From positions 1-50,352 of the forward strand of contig CALDJX010000421.1 of NCBI GenBank assembly GCA_937899075.1: a DNA stretch of 50,352 nucleotides, written 5' to 3'. This DNA is from an uncultured Planctomyces sp. GTDB lineage: Bacteria; Planctomycetota; Planctomycetia; Planctomycetales; Planctomycetaceae. Below are positions 33,279 to 42,153 of this stretch, one piece after another (positions within the stretch are counted from its first letter, which is position 1; each line of letters starts with the position of its first letter). The notes under the pieces are model-generated. The model did no database searches, was not told the origin of the DNA, and saw only the letters and a program-made list of their open reading frames with translations. The position numbers and the translations under genes were made by a program.

Positions 33279-35468
33279 GTGCCGCAGCCATCGCTCGATT
33301 CATCGACCCGTGAGTTACTCCACAGCAGAATCTGTCTGCGAGCGGATCTGGTCTTCATTCCTCGCCGGGGACGATGGAAAGAGTGGTACCAGATCGAAGC
33401 TCGCCACTCCGGTCGTTACTTTCGTATCGGCGTGACCGAGTATTCGTTCATTTCGCTGCTCGATGGCAACACGACGATCGGCGAAGCAGTCAGCCTGACC
33501 GCTCGCCGTTTCGGCCCCGACGCTTTTTCCGAGGATCAGGCAACATCCATCGTTGTCTGGCTGCTCGAAAATGAACTGGCCGAACTCAGTGAATTACCAG
33601 CCGCCAGCAAGACGACAGGCCCTGCTTCCAACGGACGACGAAAGACAACACTGGTCGACCGTCTCAATCCATTCTGGCTAAAGCTGCCGTTCGGGAAACC
33701 CGACGGGTTCATCAGTAAGCTGTTGCCGTTGACGTCCTGGCTGCATTCCTGGGCGGCGATCATCGTTTCGATGTTGATCTGGCTGGCGGCAGCGATCGCG
33801 ATTGCCAGTAACTGGACGAGTTTCGAATCTTCATGGTCGACCGTTCTGCATCGGTCCAACTGGCTGTGGCTGGGAGTTTCCTGGCTGTTCCTGAAAATCG
33901 TCCACGAGCTGTCTCACGCAGTCGCCTGCCGACGTCACGGTGGAGAAGTTCGCGACTCGGGAATTATTTTCATCCTGCTCGCGCCGGTCGCTTACGTCGA
34001 CGTCACGTCGTCGCTGAGCTTTCCGTCACGATGGCAACGGATTCAAACGGCCGCCGCCGGAATCTATGTCGAACTGACCGTGGCCTCACTGGCGGCTATC
34101 GCCTGGACAATGACGGACTCGCCGTTGCTGTCGCATCACTTGGTCAATCTGATCTGGTCGGCGAGCGTTACGACTATCGTCTTCAACGCCAACCCGCTGA
34201 TGAAATTCGACGGGTACTACATTCTTTCCGACCTGCTGGATCGGCCGAACCTTTACACAGACAGCACGCTGCATCTTCAGCGAATTGCAAACCGTATTTT
34301 CTTCGGAGCAAAAACCGACAGCGTACGAAGTTCGCGGCAGGACGCTTTGTTAACGGCCAGCTACGGCGCGGCCGCGTTTGTCTGGCGAATGATCATTTGT
34401 GTCGGCTTGCTGATTTCAGCTTCGGTGATGTTTCATGGAGCCGGCATTGTTCTCGCGGCGGCCGGAGTTCTGCTGTGGTTCGGCCGGCCGATTCTTCAGC
34501 TGATCCGAAAGCTCTGGCAACTTTCACGACTCGATCCGCAAAAGTCGCTGCGAGCGACCGTGCTGGGCACCGCCGGCGCGGCAGCCTTGGGAGCGTTCCT
34601 GTTTCTGACACCGTGGCCGGCCGGCGCGACTGCGCCGGGAATTCTCGATCACCAGGATCTGGCCGTCGTGCGGGCCGAGACTCCGGGATTTGTCCGCAGG
34701 ATTCACGTCGCCGATGGCGAGCAGGTTGCGGAGGGACAACTGCTTATCGAACTTGAAAACGAAGAACTGGCCAACGAAGTCGCCGACATTCGCGTCGCAG
34801 TTCAACAGTCCGACATACGGCGAAGGCAGTTCATTCGTAATTACGAAACGGCATCCGTCCAGGTGGAAACGGAGAATCATGCTTCGTTGCAGAAGCGGCT
34901 GACCGAGAAACTGCAACAGGCTGATTCGCTGACCGTGCGTGCTCCAGTCGCCGGCCGAGTCATGTCTCGATCGCTGGTCTGGGCCGAAGGCACGTATGCT
35001 CAACCCGGCACCGAACTGGTCGCGATCGGCGACGACTCTCGTAAGGAGCTGCGAGTCAGTATTTCTCAGGACGATGCTCGGTGGCTGGAAACAGCCACGA
35101 AACAATTTGATGGAAAAACCCCGATCGATGTCCGACTCCGTTCCGTCGGAATTACGAAGGGCACAGTCCGTCGCATCCTGCCCGGAGCGACTCGAACGCC
35201 GCTGCACGAATCGCTCACTGCCCCCGCCGGCGGACCGTTGACCGTGAAAGCAAACTCTGACTCTGACGGTCGCTCGGAATTGGTGCTGACCGAACCGCGA
35301 GTCACCGCCGTCATCGACCTGCCGTCAGACGTCGCCGCCAGAATCCCGGCAGGTTCCTTCGGTCATGTCTGGCTGAAAACAGAATCGACGCCGACAATCG
35401 CCGAAGCCGCAACTCGGATCGCCACTCGCTGGATCGAAGATCAACTCGAAACAGCTCGAGCGGAATGA
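33279..35468 (+). CDS. M50-type membrane metalloprotease fused to HlyD-type adaptor
   Basis: The start is a GTG at 33279, one base after the preceding stop. The open frame continues upstream inside the previous gene, but those 40 codons are its shadow. The 729-residue protein has a cytosolic N-terminal domain with a winged-helix-like or PqqD-like look (about 1-110), then several TM helices. It has the zinc motif HELSH (209-213) and the distal NPLMKFDG motif (305-312), both expected of site-2 protease/M50 enzymes. From about residue 430 there is an extracytoplasmic HlyD part with lipoyl-like (ETPGFVRRIHVADGEQVAEG) and second half (VRAPVAGRVMSRSLVWAEGT) and a beta-barrel. The fusion suggests a core inner-membrane component of an export complex that may also cleave substrate or signal sequences. 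Confidence 0.9.
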   Translation: MPQPSLDSSTRELLHSRICLRADLVFIPRRGRWKEWYQIEARHSGRYFRIGVTEYSFISLLDGNTTIGEAVSLTARRFGPDAFSEDQATSIVVWLLENELAELSELPAASKTTGPASNGRRKTTLVDRLNPFWLKLPFGKPDGFISKLLPLTSWLHSWAAIIVSMLIWLAAAIAIASNWTSFESSWSTVLHRSNWLWLGVSWLFLKIVHELSHAVACRRHGGEVRDSGIIFILLAPVAYVDVTSSLSFPSRWQRIQTAAAGIYVELTVASLAAIAWTMTDSPLLSHHLVNLIWSASVTTIVFNANPLMKFDGYYILSDLLDRPNLYTDSTLHLQRIANRIFFGAKTDSVRSSRQDALLTASYGAAAFVWRMIICVGLLISASVMFHGAGIVLAAAGVLLWFGRPILQLIRKLWQLSRLDPQKSLRATVLGTAGAAALGAFLFLTPWPAGATAPGILDHQDLAVVRAETPGFVRRIHVADGEQVAEGQLLIELENEELANEVADIRVAVQQSDIRRRQFIRNYETASVQVETENHASLQKRLTEKLQQADSLTVRAPVAGRVMSRSLVWAEGTYAQPGTELVAIGDDSRKELRVSISQDDARWLETATKQFDGKTPIDVRLRSVGITKGTVRRILPGATRTPLHESLTAPAGGPLTVKANSDSDGRSELVLTEPRVTAVIDLPSDVAARIPAGSFGHVWLKTESTPTIAEAATRIATRWIEDQLETARAE

Positions 35469-35536
35469 CCACCGCGCGATGAGATGTCTGCATCAGTCGG
35501 GCACAGCCGCGAAGTTGCTGATTTTCCTTCGACAGG

Positions 35537-38494
35537 TCAAAGCGTCTCGCGGCGACTTGCCCGCATTCGTCGAAGAATCGTCAGAATGGCAGGCAGCGGA
35601 ACTAGCGAGACGAAGAGGCAACTGCCGACACCGATGACGAGCACAAGTCCGACACTGTAGAGACCTCGGTGTGCCGCGATCATCATGCTGCCGAAGCCGA
35701 TCATCGACGTCAGAGATGTCAGCACAATCGCGTTCATCGTGCTCGGGGAAAGTCGGTAGGGGCCATGCTGCGAATGGAAGTCGTGCAGGACGTGGACGCC
35801 GTCGTCGACTCCGATGCCAAGGATCAACGGCAGCAGAATCAGGTTCGCCGGATTAAAGCTGATGCCCAGCGAAGCCAGCACGCCATAGGAAAGCAATCCG
35901 CCCAGAACAGGTGGTACCAGAGCGAGTATCGTGAAGATGACGCTGCGAAAGTTCAGGACAGACGAAATCGACACCATCAGACACATGAACGACCCGACAA
36001 GAATCCACCAGTCGACAGTATTGGTGCTTGAATACTGCGCGACCGCCACGCAGCCAGTAATGATGACAGCCGGCAGCACTGTCTTGAGGGCTCCATCCGG
36101 CCCCAGAAAATTGATCAGCAGAACGAAGGTAATCACAATCAGTGCGTAAACCGCGGCGTGCTGATAGCTCTGCATGATCTGCTGCGAAGCTTCGTAATTC
36201 TGCAACGGGGTGCCAGTGATTTCGGGGTCGACGGTTCTTACGTCATTGACGAAATCCCGCAGAGGATCGATATCCCAGATCGGTTCTTTCGGATAGACCT
36301 GCAGCAGCCATCGGCCGTCGCTGCTGACAAACCGCGCTGCCAACGCCGGTGGCAGATCCTTGATCGTGACCGGGTCTGGATCCGCCGATTGTGCCAGCAA
36401 AGTCATTTGCGTGAGCAGCGAAGCCGTGAGCCGTTGCTGGTACCTGGAAAGGATCGTTAGCTGTTCTTCGAGCTCAAGCGGATCCAGCGAGTTCAACAGG
36501 CGATCGATCTCGGCCGCGGCCGATTTTGCCTGAGGAACGTTCATCACTCTGGTGCGAATGAGAAGTTGCTCGAACATCCGGCCGACGACATTTGGATTGA
36601 TCACCGGGGGAGGTGGCAGCTCGGTCGGGAGTCGTGCGAGCTGAGCATTGAAACCCTGAACAAGTAACTGCGTTTGCTCGGGCGGAAACTTCGGTAACCG
36701 GGTGGCAAGTTCTTCGACATGGTCGACTGATGCCAGCTTCTCGAATTCAATTTTGAGCTGCCGAGCTTCGCGGGCATTTCTCGCCACAGAAACGGCAAAG
36801 AGCAGCGAACCTTTTCCTGCACGATTGCCTTCGTTGCTTCTGTCAAAGATTCGACGTTGAATTTCGACAGACTCCAGTCCGTCAGCCTGCAGATTCAGCA
36901 GGTTGTAGTCGTAGCCAACTCCGGATTGCAGACGACCGTCGCGAAAACTGATTCCTTGCCGCCCGACCGCCGCAATGGCCACTAAAGAAACGATGGCCAC
37001 CAGACCTGGAAATCGATGGATGATCTTCCGGAATGCGTCGCCCTGAAATGGAGTCGGCAGTGCCTGATGTTCCAATCCTCGATCAGCGACTGTCACCAAT
37101 GCAGGGAGAACAAGGAACGTCGCCGCAGTGCAGATCAGAACTCCGCTGCCGGCAATCAGCCCCAATTCTGCGACGCCGAGAAACTCCGTAAAGGATGCGC
37201 AGTAGAAGGCGAGCGATGTGGTGACCGCGGCGGTCACGATGCCGACGCCGACGCTCGCCGAACTTGACGACAAGGCAGACCCGAGTTCCTCGCCGTGGTG
37301 CCGAAGTTCGAGATACCTGGCGAGGTAATGGATGGCGAAGTCGATTCCCAGTCCGATTAGAATCGCCGCAAAAGACACCGACAGTATGTTGAGGTGCCCG
37401 ATCGCCAAAGTTGTGAAGCCGAACGTCCAGCACATTCCAACAGCCAGCATCACCATTGCCAGCAACGGATGCTTCCAGCCTCGAAACCCCACCAGTAGAA
37501 GGAGCCCCACAAACACGAACGACAGAATCGATGCGCGAATCATGTCACTCTGGGAGCGACGCATTTCGTCATTCTCAAGCACCGGAATGCCGGTCAGACC
37601 GATGTGAACTTCCGGGTGCTGCGGCCGGACGTTGGCAATTAACGCTCGGAGCCGATCAATCGAATTCGTTGCGCCGTTGAAATCGCCTTCGCGATGAACC
37701 GGGCGAGCTTTCAGAAACCCGAGCGTTCCGGATTCATTCATCAGATAAACAACGTCGCTACTTTCACGCAGGAGTTCAGGATCGACAGACAGAACCTGCG
37801 GCCACGGGCTGATGAATTCACGTCGTGTTACAAAGTGGCCGATGCTCGCTGCCAGGCGTTCGGCCTGGAGCAGGAGCCCCGTCAGCTTTCGTTCGGCGTT
37901 GGCAGCTTCTTCCAGCGTCAGCGGTGTTGCTTCGAGCGATGCATCGGAACTGGCGGCGAGTTTTCGAGTCAGGCCGTTGACCTGCAGCAGCAGCGACGTT
38001 GCGAACAGGTCGAGCCGCAAGCGATTCCAACCGCCGTTGAGGATCGGTTGAAACTCTTCAAGATGCTGAAGGCCCTGCTCGAGTTGTGCCGGGCTTAGGT
38101 ATTGCAGCCCCTTCCGCTTCAAGCTGCCTGTCTCAACTTTGAAGAGGACCTGGTCGAACAGGTCCGGCTCCGCAGCCAGTCGGTTCCCAAGATCCTCCAT
38201 CACAGCTTTGATGGCGTCGGGACGCCGGCTCTCGGCCACGACGACCAGGTCCGAGCTGTCGCCGAATGATTCTGTGAAGCTGATCCAGCGCTGGTGAAAT
38301 TCTGCGGTTGGATCGATCAGGTCTGAACGCTGGGTCCGAAACTCGATAAAGACAACCGTGATCACAACGGCAGCGATCGCCGACAACGCCGTTACTGCCA
38401 GAGTCAAACCGGGACGCGCACACGCCGCTTCAGTGATCGCGCGAAGCGGTTCGCTGAGGTGAAACGGGCGAGCTTTGTCGTTCCGTTCTTGCAT
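35537..38494 (-). CDS. MMPL/RND superfamily transporter (HpnN-like)
   Basis: The 985-residue protein has the duplicated RND layout: TM1 (about 30-50), a large extracytoplasmic loop, a five-helix bundle with the signature GLGIDFAIHYLARY, a second cluster start near residue 470, a second large loop, and a final bundle with LILGIGVDDGVHVLHDF and a closing helix pair. The GxxxD motif in both halves matches the proton-relay region of MMPL/hopanoid transporter HpnN-type proteins, which move lipids across the inner membrane. It is encoded convergently to the M50-HlyD gene (68-base gap) and downstream of prs on the same strand. Nothing in the sequence ties it to the secretion cluster, although it could export a lipid or hydrophobic compound. 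Confidence 0.9.
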   Translation of the reverse strand: MQERNDKARPFHLSEPLRAITEAACARPGLTLAVTALSAIAAVVITVVFIEFRTQRSDLIDPTAEFHQRWISFTESFGDSSDLVVVAESRRPDAIKAVMEDLGNRLAAEPDLFDQVLFKVETGSLKRKGLQYLSPAQLEQGLQHLEEFQPILNGGWNRLRLDLFATSLLLQVNGLTRKLAASSDASLEATPLTLEEAANAERKLTGLLLQAERLAASIGHFVTRREFISPWPQVLSVDPELLRESSDVVYLMNESGTLGFLKARPVHREGDFNGATNSIDRLRALIANVRPQHPEVHIGLTGIPVLENDEMRRSQSDMIRASILSFVFVGLLLLVGFRGWKHPLLAMVMLAVGMCWTFGFTTLAIGHLNILSVSFAAILIGLGIDFAIHYLARYLELRHHGEELGSALSSSSASVGVGIVTAAVTTSLAFYCASFTEFLGVAELGLIAGSGVLICTAATFLVLPALVTVADRGLEHQALPTPFQGDAFRKIIHRFPGLVAIVSLVAIAAVGRQGISFRDGRLQSGVGYDYNLLNLQADGLESVEIQRRIFDRSNEGNRAGKGSLLFAVSVARNAREARQLKIEFEKLASVDHVEELATRLPKFPPEQTQLLVQGFNAQLARLPTELPPPPVINPNVVGRMFEQLLIRTRVMNVPQAKSAAAEIDRLLNSLDPLELEEQLTILSRYQQRLTASLLTQMTLLAQSADPDPVTIKDLPPALAARFVSSDGRWLLQVYPKEPIWDIDPLRDFVNDVRTVDPEITGTPLQNYEASQQIMQSYQHAAVYALIVITFVLLINFLGPDGALKTVLPAVIITGCVAVAQYSSTNTVDWWILVGSFMCLMVSISSVLNFRSVIFTILALVPPVLGGLLSYGVLASLGISFNPANLILLPLILGIGVDDGVHVLHDFHSQHGPYRLSPSTMNAIVLTSLTSMIGFGSMMIAAHRGLYSVGLVLVIGVGSCLFVSLVPLPAILTILRRMRASRRETL

Positions 38495-38578
38495 GCATCT
38501 ATTCGTGTCTGGTTGATTCCGATGTGCCGGCTACCTGACTTTCGGAATTGTCTTTCCGAGCGTGTCCGGGAAACCCGT

Positions 38579-39526
38579 TCAGGAAAACAGTCCGCTGACA
38601 GATTCGGCTCGGTGAATTCTACGAATTGCTTCGCCCAGCAGAGGAGCGATGGATACGACTTTCAGGTTGTCAAACTGCCGCTCAGGCGGGATCGGCAATG
38701 TGTTGGTGACAACGACTTCTGTGATCGGAGCGTTGCTCAGTCTCTCAATCGCCGGCCCGCAGAACACCGCGTGAGTTGCACTGACGTAGATTTCTCGAGC
38801 CCCCAGATCTTTGGCAACCTGTGCCGCACCGACGATGGAGCCGGCCGTCGAAATCATGTCGTCAAACAGCAACGCCACTTTGCCTTCGATCGGACCGCCA
38901 ATGATGTTGGCCTGCCGAGTTTCAGTGGCGCTGGAGCGACGTTTGTCAACGATTGCGAATTGACCACCAAGATTAGCAACGTGCTTAAGAGACCTTTTAA
39001 TGCTGCCTTCGTCGGGGCTGATGATTACCAGGTCTTCGGGCGGAATTTTCAGCGAGCGGAAATACTCGTCCGTCGTCCCGGCTGCGTAAAGATGGTCGAC
39101 CGGCACATCGAAGAAGCCCTGAATCTGCGCGGCGTGAAGGTCGATCGTCACGACTCGGTCTGCGCCGGCTTTCGTAATCAGGTTGGCCACAAGTTTGGCC
39201 GTGATGGGAACTCGTCCTGAATCTTTACGATCCTGTCGAGCATATCCGTAGTAAGGAATGACTGCTGTGATTCGTTCGGCGCTGGCTCTCGCGCAAGCGT
39301 CGATCATGATCAGCAGCTCCATCAGATTCTTGTCGACCGGTGGTCCGGTCGGCTGAATCAGAAAGACGTCGCGGCCTCGGATGTTCTCATCCAGTTTGCA
39401 ACTGATTTCTCCGTCGGGGAAATCAGCCAACTGAACGGCTCCGAGGTCGAGACCCAGATGCTGAGCAATTTCGACAGCGAGGCCGCGATGGGCGCGTCCG
39501 CTGAGCAGGACAAGTCGATCGTACAT
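38579..39526 (-). CDS. prs: Ribose-phosphate pyrophosphokinase
   Basis: I use the ATG at 39526, giving 315 residues, the usual length for this enzyme; the upstream in-frame extension to 39730 is not conserved in character. It makes phosphoribosyl pyrophosphate from ribose 5-phosphate and ATP for purine, pyrimidine, His and Trp synthesis. Visible motifs: FPDGEIS near residue 37, YYGYARQDRK (catalytic flexible region), DLHAAQIQGFF (metal/ribose-P site), and the PRPP loop FDDMISTAGS. The P-loop-like SPDEGS differs slightly from the common SPDxGG, probably a lineage feature. It lies upstream of the MMPL gene with an 84-base gap. Confidence 0.96.
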   Translation of the reverse strand: MYDRLVLLSGRAHRGLAVEIAQHLGLDLGAVQLADFPDGEISCKLDENIRGRDVFLIQPTGPPVDKNLMELLIMIDACARASAERITAVIPYYGYARQDRKDSGRVPITAKLVANLITKAGADRVVTIDLHAAQIQGFFDVPVDHLYAAGTTDEYFRSLKIPPEDLVIISPDEGSIKRSLKHVANLGGQFAIVDKRRSSATETRQANIIGGPIEGKVALLFDDMISTAGSIVGAAQVAKDLGAREIYVSATHAVFCGPAIERLSNAPITEVVVTNTLPIPPERQFDNLKVVSIAPLLGEAIRRIHRAESVSGLFS

Positions 39527-40495
39527 GATAATTCCGTGGATGCCGCGACTGATTGGTGTGGGCATGTTGGCAGGCTGCCCATGCTCGATGCAATTCAAAC
39601 GGGCCCATGAAACAGTGAAAGACGAAGTTCTTCCGGCCGATCGCTCTTTGCGACTCAAAAGTGACAGGCGTTCGGGGCACCGCAATCCGAAATGTCTGCC
39701 ACCGATTGAAATCGCATCGAGCCATCGCATCGAGAACGTTCGATGCCGGACATTTGCCGACTACTTGGGGACGTATCGTGAGCAATTTCTCGAAATGATC
39801 AGAAGAAGCTAACCACAGAGGCTCAGAGACACAGAGAAAAACTCTCCTGCCAAACTCTGTGTCTCTGTGCCTCTGTGGTTAGGATCGGGAAGTTGTTTTC
39901 AACATGTTCCTTAGCGTGTCCAACGGGCCTTGTCTGGTTCAGCCGGTCTCAGCTGACTTTCATGATAAATCCGACCAGCCGTTACGACTGGTGATTCTCG
40001 GCTTGATCGTCGCAGGCGTCATTCCTTACGAATGGTGACGCGGGAATGCTCGACTTATATGTTGAGACGTTGCTGACGATTCGTCTTGTGAGTTCGAATG
40101 AAGCCGATGAAATGGATTATCGAGACTTTCGGAATCGTTACGGGAGTGCTGACAAGAAGCACGGGAATGGCTGCACCTGACTGATGGATCGATTGTCATG
40201 AGCCGGCAATACCGTGTGCGGTCGTCGAACCCGCAAGCTTTCACAATTGAATTGCAACGGGTATGGCCAGTCACTAGCGTGAGGACCGATTACGAAAGAT
40301 AGGGGCGAGTACGAACGACGTATGACCTGGAACGGGTGAGTAGGTTCGCAGTTTCGGACGATTACGTGCGGCAGTCGTTGGTGTTCGGATTGCGTTCCAG
40401 GAAGGAGAGGTCAGACCGAGCGAACAGCTTTGGTCGGATGGAGTTCTCCTTGAGTTTACCCGTGTCACTCACGGTCCTCTCACAAGATTAATGTT
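39527..40495. other. Long divergent intergenic region
   Basis: About 970 bases between prs (minus) and the TIGR03032-like gene (plus). It contains a long inverted repeat (39809-39882). I see no convincing gene; a 28-codon frame at 40098-40184 is too short to support. The region must carry both promoters, which I cannot pinpoint. It might hold a decayed gene in 39900-40300, but no family is recognisable. Confidence 0.55.
39809..39882. repeat. Inverted repeat of the CTAACCACAGAG type, 28-bp arms
   Basis: Arm 39809-39836 (CTAACCACAGAGGCTCAGAG then ACACAGAG) pairs with 39855-39882 with a single mismatch, around an 18-base spacer. The internal CACAGAG-type units make each arm itself repetitive. 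Palindromes of this TAACCACAGAG family are dispersed in many unrelated bacterial genomes (from memory), so it is best called a REP/MITE-like element. Confidence 0.85.
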
Positions 40496-41587
40496 ATGAC
40501 AACCGAATCTCAGGTTGCGTCCGGCAAGGAGCCAGCGGCGGAACCTCGACTCGAAATCAGCGGGTCACGACAACTTACCAACTGGATGGCCGACAATAAG
40601 GTCAGTCTCGGATTCACCACTTATCAAACCGGAAAAGTGTTCCTGATTGGCGTCAAGCCTGAGGACAAGCTTTCGGTCTTCGAACGGACGTTTAACAGAT
40701 GCATGGGGCTGTGCTCAGACAACGACGGGCAGACGCTCTGGATGAGTTCTCTTTACCAGCTTTGGAGATTCGAAAACGCACTTGAACCGGGGCAGTCGGC
40801 AGACGGGTACGACCGGCTGTACGTTCCCCAGATCGGGTATACCACGGGAGACATTGATGTTCACGATGTTGCCGTCGAAGCAAGCGGCCGCGTCGTATTC
40901 GTCAATACGTTGTTCGGTTGCCTGTCCACGATGAGCGACACTCACAGCTTTCAACCGCTGTGGAAACCACCGTTTATCAGTCGTCTTGCCGCCGAAGATC
41001 GTTGCCATCTGAATGGGATGGCCATGAAGGGTGGTCGTCCCAAATGGGTGTCGGCCGTCAGCCAGTCAGACGTCAACGATGGATGGCGGGATCGCCGGCG
41101 AGATGGCGGATGTATTGTCGACGTTGAGACAAATGAGATCGTGGTTGAAGGATTGTCGATGCCGCATTCGCCGCGGTGGTATCGGGATCGACTGTGGGTT
41201 TTAGATTCAGGCAACGGATACTTTGGGTACATCGATTTCGAAAAGCGAAAGTTTGAGCCGGTTACGTTCTGCCCTGGCTACCAGCGAGGGATGGCGTTTG
41301 TCGGTGACTTTGCGATCGTTGGCCTGTCGCGACCTCGACATAACAAGACATTTTCCGGGCTGGCACTCGACGAAGAATTGACGAAGCGGGACGCCGATGC
41401 CAGATGCGGATTGCAGATCATCGATCTTCGTTCCGGAGACATCGTTCACTGGTTGAGAATCGAAGGAATTGTTGAAGAACTTTACGACGTCATTGCGTTA
41501 TCCGGAGTTGTCCGGCCAATGATGATCGGATTCAAAACGGACGAAATTCGACGAACACTCTCGATCGGGCCGGATGGAGAATTGTGA
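40496..41587 (+). CDS. TIGR03032 family protein
   Basis: The 363-residue protein has no signal peptide. It has the features I associate with TIGR03032 (DUF4915-like) proteins: an early W-M-x-x-x-x-V-S-L-G-F-T-T-Y-Q-T-G region near residue 30, N-R-C-M-G-L, D-I-D-V-H-D-V-A, a mid-protein RCHLNGMAM, a DGGCIVD strand, MPHSPRWY, and GYQRGMAF followed by GLSRPRHNKTF. Together these suggest a beta-propeller. Family members are often encoded near surface-polysaccharide or giant-surface-protein genes; function is not established. The ATG at 40496 has no strong ribosome site. It is followed by a 566-base gap before the next gene, so it is probably monocistronic. Confidence 0.85.
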   Translation: MTTESQVASGKEPAAEPRLEISGSRQLTNWMADNKVSLGFTTYQTGKVFLIGVKPEDKLSVFERTFNRCMGLCSDNDGQTLWMSSLYQLWRFENALEPGQSADGYDRLYVPQIGYTTGDIDVHDVAVEASGRVVFVNTLFGCLSTMSDTHSFQPLWKPPFISRLAAEDRCHLNGMAMKGGRPKWVSAVSQSDVNDGWRDRRRDGGCIVDVETNEIVVEGLSMPHSPRWYRDRLWVLDSGNGYFGYIDFEKRKFEPVTFCPGYQRGMAFVGDFAIVGLSRPRHNKTFSGLALDEELTKRDADARCGLQIIDLRSGDIVHWLRIEGIVEELYDVIALSGVVRPMMIGFKTDEIRRTLSIGPDGEL

Positions 41588-42153
41588 GTAAGATCGGACA
41601 AGCTGCTCCGAATGCAGAGCGATTAAACTCAAGGATGGTCGACGCCTTTTCAGGCGAGACTGACCACTGAAGTAGACAGTTCGGCAATGAATGCCGAACC
41701 GGAACTGATAGCACTCAAGTCGCATGAAGTACTTGAGCTGCTGACAGGACTGCATCCAGACGGATTTTGCAGTTCTTTATCGTGCATGGACGCGGCCGCG
41801 TAACACACGCCTGGCACCAGTCGTTAATCGATAGCGACTCAGGCGGTTGTGAATGAGCCACAACTTCGATCGGTGAGACGGATTTGACCGGATTCATAGA
41901 TTCGGGAACCTTCCGGCACATCGACCGTCCAACTTGTTTCGCACCATTGTGTGGATCAAGTTTCAGGGTTCGTTAAGAGTGCCGAATCTGCGTCAGCATG
42001 TTTATCTGATTCAAAATTGTCGATCACTGAATTGAATCAGCATCCTCAGCGGTTTCGAGCAGAAGTAGCTCAACTCCGCAAAGATTTCGGGTAGCGACCG
42101 ACCGGGCCGCAAGAAACTACACCTTGGATGTGTGTCGTTTGGAGTCACAAACC
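41588..42153. other. Intergenic region before the FG-GAP/RTX protein gene
   Basis: I see no gene in these 566 bases. An 8-bp perfect hairpin (GTTCGGCA 41679-41686, TGCCGAAC 41692-41699, loop ATGAA) lies 92 bases after the TIGR03032 gene but has no T-run, so it is at best a weak terminator or mRNA-protecting hairpin. A TTG at 42124 could extend the next gene by 10 codons, but the ATG at 42154 is preferred. Confidence 0.5.

Noticed and set aside
35537-38494. MMPL transporter as part of the export complex
   Set aside because: It is convergent to the cluster and next to prs; its motifs fit lipid transport, and nothing in the sequence links it to the HlyD proteins.
39527-39730. 68-codon upstream extension of prs
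   Set aside because: The enzyme family begins at the MYDRLVLLSG start at 39526, which gives the normal 315-residue length.
40098-40184. 28-codon frame in the prs/TIGR03032 intergenic region
   Set aside because: Too short and unrecognised; may be chance or a relic of a decayed gene.
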